A DNA stretch of 64,000 bases from Roseobacter sp. MH60115 (GTDB lineage: Bacteria > Pseudomonadota > Alphaproteobacteria > Rhodobacterales > Rhodobacteraceae). The position numbers and the translations under genes were made by a program. Shown one piece after another: positions 46,403 to 56,019 of the stretch (within the stretch, counting starts at the first letter, position 1; every line of letters starts with the position of its first letter). The notes beneath the pieces were generated by a model. That model was given only the letters and a program-made list of their open reading frames with translations, was not told where the DNA came from and made no database searches. The stretch lies in NCBI RefSeq assembly GCF_015644665.1, contig NZ_JADOBQ010000004.1, positions 255,501 through 319,500 on the forward strand, in the 5' to 3' direction.

Positions 46403-47383
46403 TCAGGCAAGCGCTGCAGACGGCTTGATCCACCCGGTTTGAATGTCGCGCCGGTTGGTGATGGGCGCGTTCATCCGTTTGCGGGTTGCCGGGTGATCCG
46501 GCGCCAACACGCCCAGTTTCACCAGAATCGCCGCGATGGCGCATTCCGACGCCCGCGTTGTGCCATCGACGATCTTGAGGGCGACGCCCAGTTTCTGCTC
46601 TGGCAGAATGGCGATGAAAAACGCCTCCGCACCCGTCTTGATTGCGACTTTGCCATCCATCGCGCGCATCAGTTCCGTGCAGGATCGTTTCTCGCCTGCG
46701 ACCAGGTCCGGGTGCTGCCGCATTGCCTGATGCAGCTGCGCCTCGGCGCTGTCCGTGGGGGCGGCGGCGAAATGCGCCATGGCCCGCGCCATGCCGGTCA
46801 GGCTGGTCGCGAAATTCGGGGCAGAACAGCCGTCGATGCCAAATCCCGGGGAGCTTTCCCCCGTCTTGCTTTCAAATGCGTCGAGGCAGGCTTTTTGTAC
46901 GGGATGATCTGCGTCCACATATTCCGGTCCGGCATCCAGATGCTGTGCCAGCGTCAGAAAGCCCGCGTGTTTGCCGGAACAATTGTTGTGTATCTGGCAA
47001 GGGCTTTCATGGGCGCAGATCATCGCCTCCCGTGCCGGTCGGTCATCCGGTACTTGTGGGCCGCACCGCAGGGCCGCATCGGACAGATCCCGTGCTTTGA
47101 GCCAGCCTTCAACCCGTGTGGTGTGGATCGCGGCCCCGTTGTGCGATGCACAAGCGAGGGCAAGATGCTCTGACGTCAGGCCCGCCGCCTCGGCCGCGCC
47201 GGAGGTGATCAGCGGCAGGGCCTGTATCATCTTGGCGGAACTGCGCGGCAGGACGATGGCCTCAGGATCACCCCAGGCCTCGACAATCTGACCGCTGTCA
47301 TCACAGACCACCGCATGGCCACTATGCGCGCTTTCGAGAAAGTCCCCGCGCCAGATTTCGACCATCGGAACCGCTTGCGTCAT
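46403..47383 (-). CDS. Rhizobium etli-type L-asparaginase
   Basis: About 326 residues of the asparaginase family unrelated to E. coli AnsA/AnsB. It shows the serine-lysine pair in PRSSAKMIQALP, ASHNG, Cys in HNNCSGKHAG and in GIDGCSAPNF, and Lys in AIKTGAEAFF, matching the beta-lactamase-like active site with zinc-coordinating cysteines of R. etli ReAV. It hydrolyses asparagine to aspartate. The ATG at 47383 is likely; one four codons upstream is also open. Confidence 0.9.
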   Translation of the reverse strand: MTQAVPMVEIWRGDFLESAHSGHAVVCDDSGQIVEAWGDPEAIVLPRSSAKMIQALPLITSGAAEAAGLTSEHLALACASHNGAAIHTTRVEGWLKARDLSDAALRCGPQVPDDRPAREAMICAHESPCQIHNNCSGKHAGFLTLAQHLDAGPEYVDADHPVQKACLDAFESKTGESSPGFGIDGCSAPNFATSLTGMARAMAHFAAAPTDSAEAQLHQAMRQHPDLVAGEKRSCTELMRAMDGKVAIKTGAEAFFIAILPEQKLGVALKIVDGTTRASECAIAAILVKLGVLAPDHPATRKRMNAPITNRRDIQTGWIKPSAALA

Positions 47384-47560
47384 TTTAACCCTCAAGAATT
47401 TGGCAAAAACCTGCTAATCGGACTTTCGGGGGTCGCGGGTTTTGCGCTACTGTGACACTTGTCGAGAAGATTGACGGGTCTTGCAAGAGAGCGGGTCGAA
47501 AAAGGCACGCCGGGCAGGTTCGGGGACATTGAGGTTAAAGACGGCTGGAGGCTGTAAGAC

Positions 47561-48091
47561 ATGCGAATTTTGAAAGGTTTCATTGGTTTGGTCTCGGCGC
47601 TGGCGCTGACGGGCATGGCCGCGCAGGCACAGGATGAAAGCAGCAATCTGGTTGCCGAAAAGACCGATTGGGGCGTCTACGAGGACGAAAACCCGCGCGA
47701 GTGCTGGGGGGTTTCCGTCCCGAAAGAAACAGTCAACACACGGGATGGACGCGTTGTTGCGGCGACCCGTGGCCAGATCCTTCTGATGGTCTTTTTCCGC
47801 CCTGGATCGGGTGCCAATGCACAGGTCACGTTCACCGGTGGATATCCTTTTGCCAGCGGTTCCAAGGTGACGATCGACATCGGCGGCACCAGCCATTCGC
47901 TCTTTACCGATGGTGAATGGGCCTGGCCCGAAGACACCTCCGAGGATGCCAAGATCGTGGCAGCGATGAAACGTGGCGCAGATGCTGTGGTGACAGGGCT
48001 CTCCAGCCGCGGCACCACAACCAAGGACACATTCTCTCTGCGCGGGTTCACCGCAGCCCTGGACGAGGCGCAAAAACGCTGCGCCAACTGA
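47561..48091 (+). CDS. IalB-family secreted protein
   Basis: 176 residues with a signal peptide (about 1-23, ending AAQAQ) and the IalB pattern: DWGVYEDENPRECWGVSVP, FTGGYPFASGSKVTIDIGG, and TSRGTTTKDTFSLRGFTAAL with a closing Cys. Despite the name (invasion-associated locus B of Bartonella), free-living alphaproteobacteria carry many copies; the periplasmic role is unknown. Confidence 0.85.
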   Translation: MRILKGFIGLVSALALTGMAAQAQDESSNLVAEKTDWGVYEDENPRECWGVSVPKETVNTRDGRVVAATRGQILLMVFFRPGSGANAQVTFTGGYPFASGSKVTIDIGGTSHSLFTDGEWAWPEDTSEDAKIVAAMKRGADAVVTGLSSRGTTTKDTFSLRGFTAALDEAQKRCAN

Positions 48092-48175
48092 TCACACAGA
48101 TCTGACGGGCTTTTCCTTTTGATCTTGGCGCAAACCTCTATATAGAGGCGCATCTTCGTCATGTCAGGAAAACCC

Positions 48176-49360
48176 ATGTCTGCCTCAGCGCCGATCACGC
48201 AAGATGTACATACCATGCCGCGCAAACTGCCGGAGGGGCCAGTCAACCTTGTCGGGTTGACCCGCGATGCCATGCGCGCCGCGCTGATCGAGGCAGGGGT
48301 GCCGGAAAAGCAGGCCAAGATGCGCGTCGGTCAGATCTGGCAGTGGATCTACCAGTGGGGTGTCCGCGATTTCGACGCGATGACGAACCTGGCCAAGACC
48401 CTGCGTGCGGAGTTGAAGGAGCGCTTCGTGATCGAAATCCCGGAAGTTGTCTCCAAGCAGGTCAGCGAAGATGGCACCCGCAAGTACCTGGTCCGCATTG
48501 CCGGCGGCCATGAGGTTGAGGTGGTCTACATCCCTGAAGAGGGGCGCGGCACGCTTTGTGTCTCATCACAGGTGGGTTGCACGCTCACTTGTTCGTTCTG
48601 TCACACGGGCACGCAGAAACTGGTGCGCAACCTCACCGCCGCCGAGATCATTGGCCAGGTGATGATGGCCCGCGACGATCTGGACGAATGGCCGGAAATC
48701 GGCGCGCCCAAGGATGAAACCCGCCTGCTCAGCAACATCGTGCTGATGGGCATGGGCGAGCCGCTTTATAACTTCGAGAACGTGCGGGACGCGATGAAAA
48801 TTGCCATGGACGCCGAGGGCATTCAGCTCAGCCGCCGTCGCATCACGCTGTCGACCTCCGGCGTTGTGCCCGAGATCGCGCGCACGGCGGAGGAAATCGG
48901 ATGCCAGCTGGCGATCAGTTTCCACGCCACCACGGATGAGGTGCGCGACAAGCTGGTGCCGATCAACAAGCGCTGGAACATTGACGTGCTGCTCGACGCG
49001 CTGCGCAGCTATCCCAAAGTGTCGAATTCCGAGCGGATCACTTTTGAATACGTGATGCTCGACGGTGTGAATGACAGCGACGAAGACGCGCGCCGCTTGA
49101 TCAAGCTCATCGATGGCATTCCGGCCAAGATCAACCTGATCCCCTTCAATGAATGGCCGGGCGCGCCCTACAAGCGGTCGTCGAACAACCGCATCAGGGC
49201 GTTTGCGGATATCATCTACAAGGCAGGCTATGCCTCACCCATCCGCACGCCGCGGGGGGAAGACATCATGGCAGCCTGCGGGCAGCTCAAGTCCGCGACG
49301 GAACGGGCGCGGAAATCGCGCCGCCAGATCGAGGCCGAAGCGGGGCTTGCGGGGCAGTAA
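48176..49360 (+). CDS. rlmN: Dual-specificity 23S rRNA/tRNA adenine C2-methyltransferase RlmN
   Basis: 394 residues from MSASAPI. The radical-SAM CX3CX2C is CTLTCSFC, preceded by SSQVGC, with [10 protein letters not shown], and the methyl-carrying Cys near the end in [10 protein letters not shown]. It methylates A2503 of 23S rRNA and A37 of some tRNAs. An ATG five codons upstream is possible. The stop overlaps the next start (TAATG). Confidence 0.95.
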   Translation: MSASAPITQDVHTMPRKLPEGPVNLVGLTRDAMRAALIEAGVPEKQAKMRVGQIWQWIYQWGVRDFDAMTNLAKTLRAELKERFVIEIPEVVSKQVSEDGTRKYLVRIAGGHEVEVVYIPEEGRGTLCVSSQVGCTLTCSFCHTGTQKLVRNLTAAEIIGQVMMARDDLDEWPEIGAPKDETRLLSNIVLMGMGEPLYNFENVRDAMKIAMDAEGIQLSRRRITLSTSGVVPEIARTAEEIGCQLAISFHATTDEVRDKLVPINKRWNIDVLLDALRSYPKVSNSERITFEYVMLDGVNDSDEDARRLIKLIDGIPAKINLIPFNEWPGAPYKRSSNNRIRAFADIIYKAGYASPIRTPRGEDIMAACGQLKSATERARKSRRQIEAEAGLAGQ

Positions 49361-50097
49361 TGCGCCGACGCGATGCTTTGATCGTCGGAGGGGCCGTCGC
49401 CGTTGCGCTGGCCATCCCACCGATCTTGCGGCGACAGGCCAGCGCTTTTGCGTTCTCCGACATGCCCAACCTGCCCGGCTTTCGCCGATTGATGCGTGGA
49501 AATCTCTCAAGCGGCCAGGATTATTTTGCGGGACTGCTGACGGCCGAAGAAGAAGCAGCCATGGCGCGCCTGCCCGACAATCTGTGCACTGCGATTTTTC
49601 AACAGTCCTCTGCGCCCGGACGTTTGTCCATTGCCGTTTTCAGTGACTACTACTGCCCATATTGCGCGGTTCTGGACAAACGCCTGGCCGATCTTGCAGC
49701 CAGTGGAGCGCCCATCGATCTGGTTTTTCATGAGCTCCCGCTGTTGGGGGAGCGATCTGTCTGGGCGGCGCAGGTGGCACTTGCCGCAGGTAATCAGGGC
49801 GACCATACCGCCATCCACCTCGACATGATGCAGCGCGTGCTGCGCCCCGGTCTGGTGGGCGTGCGCGATGTTGCACAGCGTCACGGTCTCGACGCGGAAA
49901 AGGTGATGCAAGATGCCACCGGCTCGGAGATCACGGCCAGAATCGAAGACGCGCTGGCTTTGGGCCGCGCGCTTGGCATTCCCGGCACGCCGGGGATGGT
50001 GGTCGGTCGTACGGTGGTGGTCGGTGCCCTGTCGGAAGCGGATTTGCTTAAGCTGATCGACTTGGAGCGCCAGACATCTTTCACTGGCTGTATCTGA
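49360..50097 (+). CDS. DsbA-family periplasmic thiol oxidoreductase
   Basis: 245 residues. The N-terminus [18 protein letters not shown] has a double arginine and a hydrophobic core, suggesting Tat export. The thioredoxin fold holds CPYC (Cys99-Cys102) and the cis-proline region GIPGTPGMVVG. A helical part (about 35-80) before it recalls Com1/DsbA relatives. It is translationally coupled to rlmN. The fold is secure, the partner unknown. Confidence 0.88.
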   Translation: MRRRDALIVGGAVAVALAIPPILRRQASAFAFSDMPNLPGFRRLMRGNLSSGQDYFAGLLTAEEEAAMARLPDNLCTAIFQQSSAPGRLSIAVFSDYYCPYCAVLDKRLADLAASGAPIDLVFHELPLLGERSVWAAQVALAAGNQGDHTAIHLDMMQRVLRPGLVGVRDVAQRHGLDAEKVMQDATGSEITARIEDALALGRALGIPGTPGMVVGRTVVVGALSEADLLKLIDLERQTSFTGCI

Positions 50098-50121
50098 CAC
50101 CCGGCGATCCGCAGCGATGTC

Positions 50122-50454
50122 TTAGCGTCGGTGCGCCATCCCCTGTGCCATGCCTTGCATGAAGGCAGCGGCCAGCGGCGGCATCTCATCCGTCTTTGGC
50201 TGGACCTCTCGGTGGTGATGCCGGTTGTGGTCAGACTTCGATGAGCGCGCCGCGACCATCATCAGCAATCCGATGCCCAGATACGCACCCCCCATGATCG
50301 CGCTGGCCGTCATCGGGTCGGTAACAGTGAGTAAGAGCATCAGCGCCGACGCGCTCAGAAACCCCAGTCCCACAAGCGTCATGAGCGCACCGACACTGCC
50401 CAACGCGAAACGTTGAGCAGTGTCTCGAATACTTTGGCGAAGGTGCGAAAACAT
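50122..50454 (-). CDS. Phage_holin_3_6 (holin-X)-like small membrane protein
   Basis: 110 residues with two long hydrophobic helices (about 22-42 and 48-68), then a histidine-rich and charged tail ending MQGMAQGMAHRR. It resembles the putative holin superfamily found beside DUF883/YqjD proteins, as here; these are not phage lysis genes but envelope or stress proteins of unknown role. Confidence 0.7.
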   Translation of the reverse strand: MFSHLRQSIRDTAQRFALGSVGALMTLVGLGFLSASALMLLLTVTDPMTASAIMGGAYLGIGLLMMVAARSSKSDHNRHHHREVQPKTDEMPPLAAAFMQGMAQGMAHRR

Positions 50455-50455
50455 C

Positions 50456-50812
50456 TTACGACCGACGCGTCGCCATCATGCCAACCAGAAAACCGATCCC
50501 GGCGGCGATGCCCACTGCCATGGCGGGTTGCTGACGGACCGTTTCCTCGGCTTTGTAATACGCGGCCTCGGCATCCGTGCGCACACGTTCTCCGGTTTCG
50601 ACCGCTTTGGCATGTGCCGCATCCACTTTCTGCGCCGCTGAGGATTTTAGCGCTGCTGCGGTGTTCGCTGCGCGCTCCTTGGCTTCCTCTTTCTTGTCCT
50701 GGGCCAGGTCGGACATCAGCGCTGTCAGCGCAGCAATGTCGTTCTTGATGGTATCGATCTGTGCGGTAACGTCATTCACGTCGGTTTTGCCGTTTGTGCG
50801 TGCCTGTGCCAT
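50456..50812 (-). CDS. DUF883/ElaB-YqjD-like tail-anchored protein
   Basis: 118 residues from MAQARTNG. A long amphipathic helix rich in Ala, Lys and Glu (about 15-95) is followed by one C-terminal membrane helix (AVGIAAGIGFLVGMMATRR) with the glycine zipper of the YqjD/ElaB family. E. coli YqjD binds ribosomes and the membrane in stationary phase. It overlaps nothing and pairs with the holin-X-like gene, one base apart. Confidence 0.85.
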   Translation of the reverse strand: MAQARTNGKTDVNDVTAQIDTIKNDIAALTALMSDLAQDKKEEAKERAANTAAALKSSAAQKVDAAHAKAVETGERVRTDAEAAYYKAEETVRQQPAMAVGIAAGIGFLVGMMATRRS

Positions 50813-50901
50813 GTGGCCCTCCTGAAAATGAACGGGGCCACGATGTGACCCCATGATGTGCTATTCAGAGAGGTAACGCGGCTGACGGTTGAATGGTTCC
50901 C

Positions 50902-51753
50902 TCAGCTGCGCCCGGGCAGTTTGTCGCGGGCGGGCAGGTCCTGCCAGTTCTCGATCAGATGCATCGCGTCGGCGGCGCTGTCGACAAACCGGAAGAGCGA
51001 CAGATCCTCATCCGAAATGGTGCCCGCGTCCGCCAGCGCCTCCCAGTTCAGAATACGCTCCCAGAAGGCGCGTCCGAAAAGCAGGACAGGCACGGGCTGC
51101 ATCCGCCCGGTCTGTATCAGGGTGAGCGTCTCAAAGAGCTCGTCCATGGTGCCGAACCCGCCGGGAAAGACGCAGATCGCCTTGGCGCGCATCAGGAAAT
51201 GCATTTTCCGGATGGCGAAATAGTGGAAGTTGAAACACAGCTCCGGCGTGACGTATTCATTGGGCGCCTGCTCGTGCGGCAACACGATGTTGAGCCCGAT
51301 GGAATGCCCGCCCGCATCCTCCGCCCCGCGATTGCCCGCCTCCATCACGCCGGGACCACCGCCGGTGACCACCACGTTCTCCCGCCCGCTGCTTTCGAGG
51401 CTTTTCAAGGTCATCAGCCGTGAAAACTCGCGCGCCTCGTCGTAGAAGTGCGACAGATCAGAGAGCGTTTTCGTGCGCGCCTTATCCTTGTTCGCCGGAC
51501 TGGGAATGCGGGCGCCCCCGAAAAGTACGATGGTGCTGGTGATGTTATGCGCATCCAGCATCATCTCCGGCTTGAGCAATTCCAGTTGCAGCCGCACCGG
51601 GCGCAGTTCTTCCCGACACAGAAAATCTTCATCGGCAAAGGCAAGCCTGTAGGCCGGGGCGCGCGTCTGCGGTGTGTCGGGTACGTCCTGAACCGCGTCG
51701 CGGTCCATATGCGCGTCGCGCAGCGGGTGGCGGGGTTTGTTCATCCGGGTCAC
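50902..51753 (-). CDS. LOG-family nucleotide 5'-monophosphate nucleosidase
   Basis: 283 residues. The LOG signature GGGPGVMEAGNRGA and PGGFGTMDELFE (PGGxGTxxE) is complete, with Arg and Glu active-site residues. Older annotation as lysine decarboxylase is wrong for this family; members release ribose-5-phosphate from cytokinin or purine/pyrimidine nucleotides. N-terminal 90 residues precede the Rossmann core, as in the longer bacterial type. Confidence 0.9.
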   Translation of the reverse strand: MTRMNKPRHPLRDAHMDRDAVQDVPDTPQTRAPAYRLAFADEDFLCREELRPVRLQLELLKPEMMLDAHNITSTIVLFGGARIPSPANKDKARTKTLSDLSHFYDEAREFSRLMTLKSLESSGRENVVVTGGGPGVMEAGNRGAEDAGGHSIGLNIVLPHEQAPNEYVTPELCFNFHYFAIRKMHFLMRAKAICVFPGGFGTMDELFETLTLIQTGRMQPVPVLLFGRAFWERILNWEALADAGTISDEDLSLFRFVDSAADAMHLIENWQDLPARDKLPGRS

Positions 51754-51884
51754 TCCAATAACTCATCAAAGGCAGGGGGCCATGTTGCGTGCCAAGATGC
51801 AATGGCCTTGGCGCAGATGGATTGCGCGTGTGGCATCGGACTTGTATAGGCGCTGCATATTAATTCTTTCCCTGGGGGAACCTC

Positions 51885-52712
51885 ATGTCCAACGCACAGC
51901 TTGAAACCGCCATCGAAGCCGCATGGGAGGCGCGCGATACCATCACGCCCGCAACCACCGGGGAAACCCGCGAGGCCATCGAAGATACACTTGCGGCCCT
52001 CGACGGGGGCAAGCTGCGGGTGGCGGAAAAGCAGGCAAGTGGCGATTGGCACGTGAACCAATGGGCGAAAAAGGCTGTTCTGCTGGGCTTCCGCATCAAG
52101 GACATGGAGATGCAGGCCGGCGGACCGCAAGAGGGCGGCTGGTGGGACAAGGTCGACAGCAAATTCGCGGGCTGGGGTGACAATCAATGGCGGGCAGCGG
52201 GCTTTCGTGCGGTGCCGAACTGCGTGGTGCGCAAATCCGCCTTCATCGCGCCCGGTGTGGTGCTGATGCCGTCCTTCGTGAACCTTGGTGCTTACGTGGA
52301 CGAGGGCACGATGGTCGATACCTGGGCCACGGTCGGGTCCTGTGCGCAGATCGGTAAGAACGTGCACCTGTCGGGTGGTGTCGGCATCGGCGGTGTGCTG
52401 GAACCGATGCAGGCGGGTCCGACGATCATTGAGGATAACTGCTTTATCGGCGCGCGCTCCGAAGTGGTCGAGGGCTGCGTCGTGCGCGAAGGCTCTGTGC
52501 TGGGCATGGGTGTCTTCATCGGTAAATCGACCAAGATCGTGGACCGCGAGACCGGCGAATTCACCTATGGTGAAGTGCCTGCGGGCTCTGTCGTTGTCGC
52601 GGGCTCAATGCCCTCCAAGAACGGTGTGAACCTCTATTGCGCGGTTATCGTCAAAAAGGTGGATTCGCAGACACGCTCAAAAACCTCGATCAACGAACTG
52701 CTGCGCGATTAA
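51885..52712 (+). CDS. dapD: Tetrahydrodipicolinate N-succinyltransferase
   Basis: 275 residues. An N-terminal helical domain is followed by left-handed beta-helix repeats ([53 protein letters not shown]) of the DapD family. It succinylates tetrahydrodipicolinate in lysine and meso-diaminopimelate synthesis. dapE, which acts two steps later, is 3.3 kb downstream; two unknown genes and a minus-strand surface protein lie between. Confidence 0.97.
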   Translation: MSNAQLETAIEAAWEARDTITPATTGETREAIEDTLAALDGGKLRVAEKQASGDWHVNQWAKKAVLLGFRIKDMEMQAGGPQEGGWWDKVDSKFAGWGDNQWRAAGFRAVPNCVVRKSAFIAPGVVLMPSFVNLGAYVDEGTMVDTWATVGSCAQIGKNVHLSGGVGIGGVLEPMQAGPTIIEDNCFIGARSEVVEGCVVREGSVLGMGVFIGKSTKIVDRETGEFTYGEVPAGSVVVAGSMPSKNGVNLYCAVIVKKVDSQTRSKTSINELLRD

Positions 52713-52790
52713 ACTTTGCATTAACAACTAAGGCAATCCTGTCACAGGAATACCCGGCAAAGGTCAGGCACGGGATGCAATCCAGCCCGG

Positions 52791-53723
52791 ATGTGGCACT
52801 ATGGCATTTCTATGCGTCACGCGTCTGTTCCCATATCCTTTCAGACCCTGCAGGTTATCGCGGACCTGCAATCTGCTGCGGCCACCGGATTCGGCGGTCT
52901 GGCGGACCGTTTGAAGCCGGCGCAGAAGCAGATGCTGCGCCGCGTCATCTTTGATCAGAAATGCATGCTGTCGGCAGCGGATGCAGAGGCCATTCACGCA
53001 GATCTGCTGCTTGTTGCCGCCTTGCCAGACAAGGGCCCGGATGCGTTTCTGACCGCGACCGCCCTTTTGTTGGCGGACAGGCTACAGGGCGGGTCGGGCG
53101 CGGATGATCTTTTCTGGAACTGGGACGCGTTTCAGGATCACTACCGCAAGGGATCATCTCCGGTTCGTGCGGCTGTGATGAACGGCTTTCGCTGGGCCCA
53201 TACGACCCGCCGGGTCAACCTCGATCAGGTGCCCGACGGGCGCGATTTGCAGACCTATGATGGCACCGATCTGATACGGGTGTTGAAGGTCATCGCCCGC
53301 GCCATGTCTGCCGATCTGCGAGAGCTTGTGTGCAAGGCCGCGCCCGTGGATACGCGCGCTGTGCACCGCACGGCTCTGGACAACTGCCTCAAAGGCAGCT
53401 GCGTTCTGTCGGAATACGGCGGCTGGTTTCCGGGTGAAGTGGTCGAACTGGTCTCCCTCGATCCCGAACACGCTGCCCATGCCCAGTGTACCGCGCTGGT
53501 TTTGCTCGACGCGCTGGTCACGCGGGATGCGAAGGGCCGGATGGCGTTTCGCTGGGAAGAGCTGGCGGATCGGTACCTCAGGATGCGCCCGGAGACACGC
53601 ACCGCCATCCTCGCCGGGGTGCGCCACCTGCATGAAATGGCCATCGACTGGTCGCCTTATACCGGTTGGTCGCCTGACAAGTTGGTTGAAAAAGCCGTTG
53701 TGGTGCCTTTCGCCAAGGCCTAA
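52791..53723 (+). CDS. Conserved helical protein of unknown function in the dap region
   Basis: 303 or 310 residues (ATG 52812 or 52791). I do not recognise it. It reads as a soluble, mostly helical protein with Trp- and Arg-rich patches (DDLFWNWDAFQDHYRKGSS, FRWAHTTRRVNLDQV) and a cysteine in DNCLKGSCVLSEYGG. No signal peptide or nucleotide motif is seen. It lies 78-99 bp after dapD and nine bp before another small unknown gene. Confidence 0.75.
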   Translation: MWHYGISMRHASVPISFQTLQVIADLQSAAATGFGGLADRLKPAQKQMLRRVIFDQKCMLSAADAEAIHADLLLVAALPDKGPDAFLTATALLLADRLQGGSGADDLFWNWDAFQDHYRKGSSPVRAAVMNGFRWAHTTRRVNLDQVPDGRDLQTYDGTDLIRVLKVIARAMSADLRELVCKAAPVDTRAVHRTALDNCLKGSCVLSEYGGWFPGEVVELVSLDPEHAAHAQCTALVLLDALVTRDAKGRMAFRWEELADRYLRMRPETRTAILAGVRHLHEMAIDWSPYTGWSPDKLVEKAVVVPFAKA

Positions 53724-53732
53724 CACAGCTGC

Positions 53733-54086
53733 ATGGCAGAGAAGAAAAAACCGTCCCGTCAGCAAGTCTTTACCCTCGTTGTCCAGATCGGTCGCAAGGA
53801 AGGCGACGGCTTGCCCGCCAAAGCCACGGGCGCGGGTCTCGTCGTTTTTGCCAGCGGCATTGATGAGGCCGAAGCGGTGCGTGAAACCGTTGCTGTTCTG
53901 AAACAGGCCGACACGGCGCCTCTGGACGTCACCGGCTACGGCACGTTGGCGGAACGCGAGGCGGAGGGCCATGAGATCGGTGAGGACGAGCGGGCACTGA
54001 TGCAGCGCGCGCTTGACGAGAATGCCGTGATCATTGCGCAGATGGAGCCATTTTACGGCACACATCCAGAAACGGACGCAGATTAA
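53733..54086 (+). CDS. Small conserved protein of unknown function
   Basis: 117 residues, MAEKKKPSRQQVFTLVVQIGRKEGDGLPAKATGAGLVVFASGIDEAEAVRETVAVLKQAD and further, an alpha-beta pattern of about four strands and three helices with an acidic C-terminus. No known motif. It is probably co-transcribed with the gene before it, nine bp away. Its stop faces the Hint protein stop across 82 bp. Confidence 0.75.
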   Translation: MAEKKKPSRQQVFTLVVQIGRKEGDGLPAKATGAGLVVFASGIDEAEAVRETVAVLKQADTAPLDVTGYGTLAEREAEGHEIGEDERALMQRALDENAVIIAQMEPFYGTHPETDAD

Positions 54087-54168
54087 TCAGCGCGTCGCCT
54101 GAGAAGATCAACGGCGGGCGATTCCCGTCGCAGTCGTTGCTTCAGTGGCGCAGTTCGGCGCCGATGCC

Positions 54169-55752
54169 TCACGCGGCCTCGCTTGAGACGCGCAGCACGG
54201 CAGCCTCATACCCCTTGAGCGTTCGGCGTGCCGCGGGGCTGTATCCGATCCCGGTATCAGGGTCTAACTGAGGAAAAATTGCGCAGATTTCCGCAACGAT
54301 TTCCTGCTCGAAAACATCCGTCGTCTGTGGGCCGGGCAGAAAGCTCTCCGTGGGCAGACCTTCGGAAAAGATCACCTGATGGCGGTCGAACATCAGGTGC
54401 ACATAGGTCACTTGCCCCCCTTCACGGGTCCGGACCGATCGGTCGTTGACCAGATCGCGGGCGCAGACCAGCACTTCGGGATCACCAAACAGCAGTTCGG
54501 CAACGGTATCCCGGATCAGGATGCGATGCAGCGGCGACACAAGAAGATGTCCATGTGCGCCAAAAGTGTTCGGTTGAATGTGAACAGGTGCGAATTTGCC
54601 CACCGCATCGACCCGGCGCGTGCCAATCCAGCGTAGCGGTTGTGGCCCGTCATCCTGCGTCATGACCATGTCGCCGGGGCGCAGGCGTTCGACCATCACA
54701 TTGCCGCGCGTGGTCTCGATCATGGTGCCTGCGACAAAGCAGGGTACCGAGCTTGCATTGACATAGCCGACGTCGGAAATGCTGCCATTGGTGACCGTGT
54801 AGGTGAAGTTGAACTCTTCCGGGTCGCCATCCCCCACCACGCTGAGCTTGCCATCCGGTTGCAGCATGACCTGCTGCCCGGTCGGCAGGGTCATCGTGTC
54901 TCCGGCAACGACGGCTTGGCCATTGATATGGGTGATCGTCAGCGTGCCGGGGCCTTTGTTGATGTCGTTGCTCAGCACATCGATGGTCTTGATGCCGTCG
55001 GTGAGGAGTTCAACCGTATCTGACAGGGCGACAAGGTCCGTCTGAATGGAATCCCCGGCGATCAGCAGGTTGGAATCGTACCGGTTGTCAGACACGTCCG
55101 CGATGCCGATACGGATCGAGTTTACCGTATCCGGCACGACATTCATGGTCAGGGTCAGCGTGATGGTGAACCCGTCCATTTCCGTGTTGTAATCATCGTT
55201 GGAATTATCAATAAACATGTTGATATTATTGGACGTATTGACGTTCCCGGGATCGACATCACCGTTCCCGACATCCATGTCGATCTGCGCGCCATTGACC
55301 CAGACGCCCACGAAGTCCTGATAAATCGAGTTCTGGAACTCGGGGTATTCTTCGGAAGAGAAAATGAACTGGATCGTCATCTGGTCGTGATCCGGCACGA
55401 AATCCACGTCCAGATAGGCCGCGTCAAAAGTGCGCGCGCCTGCTGCGACATTGAATTGGGGCGCATTGCCCGGACCTGAGGTATTGGTCGATGTGCTGTT
55501 GCTCTGGTTCGAGGAGCCGCTGGAGTTGGTGAAACTCTCTGCGTTGCCCGTCGACAGGATCACGCCGCTGTCGCCGGGTACGACACCGGGAGAGACGGCA
55601 TTGCTGTTGGTGTAGATGCCTGCGCTGTCGACGTCCCCGGTGTAGGAGGCCCGCTCCACGCGGACGCCGGACCCGAAAATCGCCTCTGCCATCTCGGTTG
55701 CGTCGGTGCCTTCGCGGACCGTGCGAATGGGCAGTTCGGATGCTGCAACCAT
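54169..55752 (-). CDS. Choice-of-anchor L / Hint-domain surface protein
   Basis: 527 residues from ATG 55752 (or 12 codons more). A choice-of-anchor L domain (about 10-235) is rich in Asn, Asp, Ser and Gly (SNSTSTNTSG) and includes FIFSSEEYPEFQ. A bacterial Ig/cadherin-like module follows (DVLSNDINKGPGTLTITHING, about 250-330), then a Hint domain (about 337-480) with the expected cysteine in PCFVAGTMIETTRG (Cys338) and VSPLHRILI. Hint domains resemble intein and hedgehog autoprocessing modules. No signal peptide is seen, so export may be by a type I system. Low hydrophobic content and acidity fit a calcium-binding surface protein. Confidence 0.85.
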   Translation of the reverse strand: MVAASELPIRTVREGTDATEMAEAIFGSGVRVERASYTGDVDSAGIYTNSNAVSPGVVPGDSGVILSTGNAESFTNSSGSSNQSNSTSTNTSGPGNAPQFNVAAGARTFDAAYLDVDFVPDHDQMTIQFIFSSEEYPEFQNSIYQDFVGVWVNGAQIDMDVGNGDVDPGNVNTSNNINMFIDNSNDDYNTEMDGFTITLTLTMNVVPDTVNSIRIGIADVSDNRYDSNLLIAGDSIQTDLVALSDTVELLTDGIKTIDVLSNDINKGPGTLTITHINGQAVVAGDTMTLPTGQQVMLQPDGKLSVVGDGDPEEFNFTYTVTNGSISDVGYVNASSVPCFVAGTMIETTRGNVMVERLRPGDMVMTQDDGPQPLRWIGTRRVDAVGKFAPVHIQPNTFGAHGHLLVSPLHRILIRDTVAELLFGDPEVLVCARDLVNDRSVRTREGGQVTYVHLMFDRHQVIFSEGLPTESFLPGPQTTDVFEQEIVAEICAIFPQLDPDTGIGYSPAARRTLKGYEAAVLRVSSEAA

Positions 55753-56019
55753 CTCTCTATGCCTCGTACCCTGTGGTCGGGGGAACACATCGTCAGAGCA
55801 CCGCTTGTGCGGATTGCACGTTACCGGTCTTCTGGTGCGTTGGGTCCCAATTTTATGGTGACCACACTGCTGATGCCCTGCCTCGGATTTATTGTTGCGC
55901 TTTGGCTAACACGCAGGGCACGCGTTTGTTAAGTAATTCTTGGTCCACCCCCCTTGGCATTGCTGCCGTTTGGCCACAAACCTTGGGGCGCAGGCGATCA
56001 CAGGGATAAGGAAAAGCGC

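Noticed and set aside
50122-50812. Prophage remnant suggested by a holin-like protein
   Set aside because: The holin-X/DUF883 pair is a common chromosomal pair and no other phage gene is nearby.
52709-52724. A second CtrA-like site TTAA...TTAA after dapD
   Set aside because: The spacing is eight bases, not the seven required.
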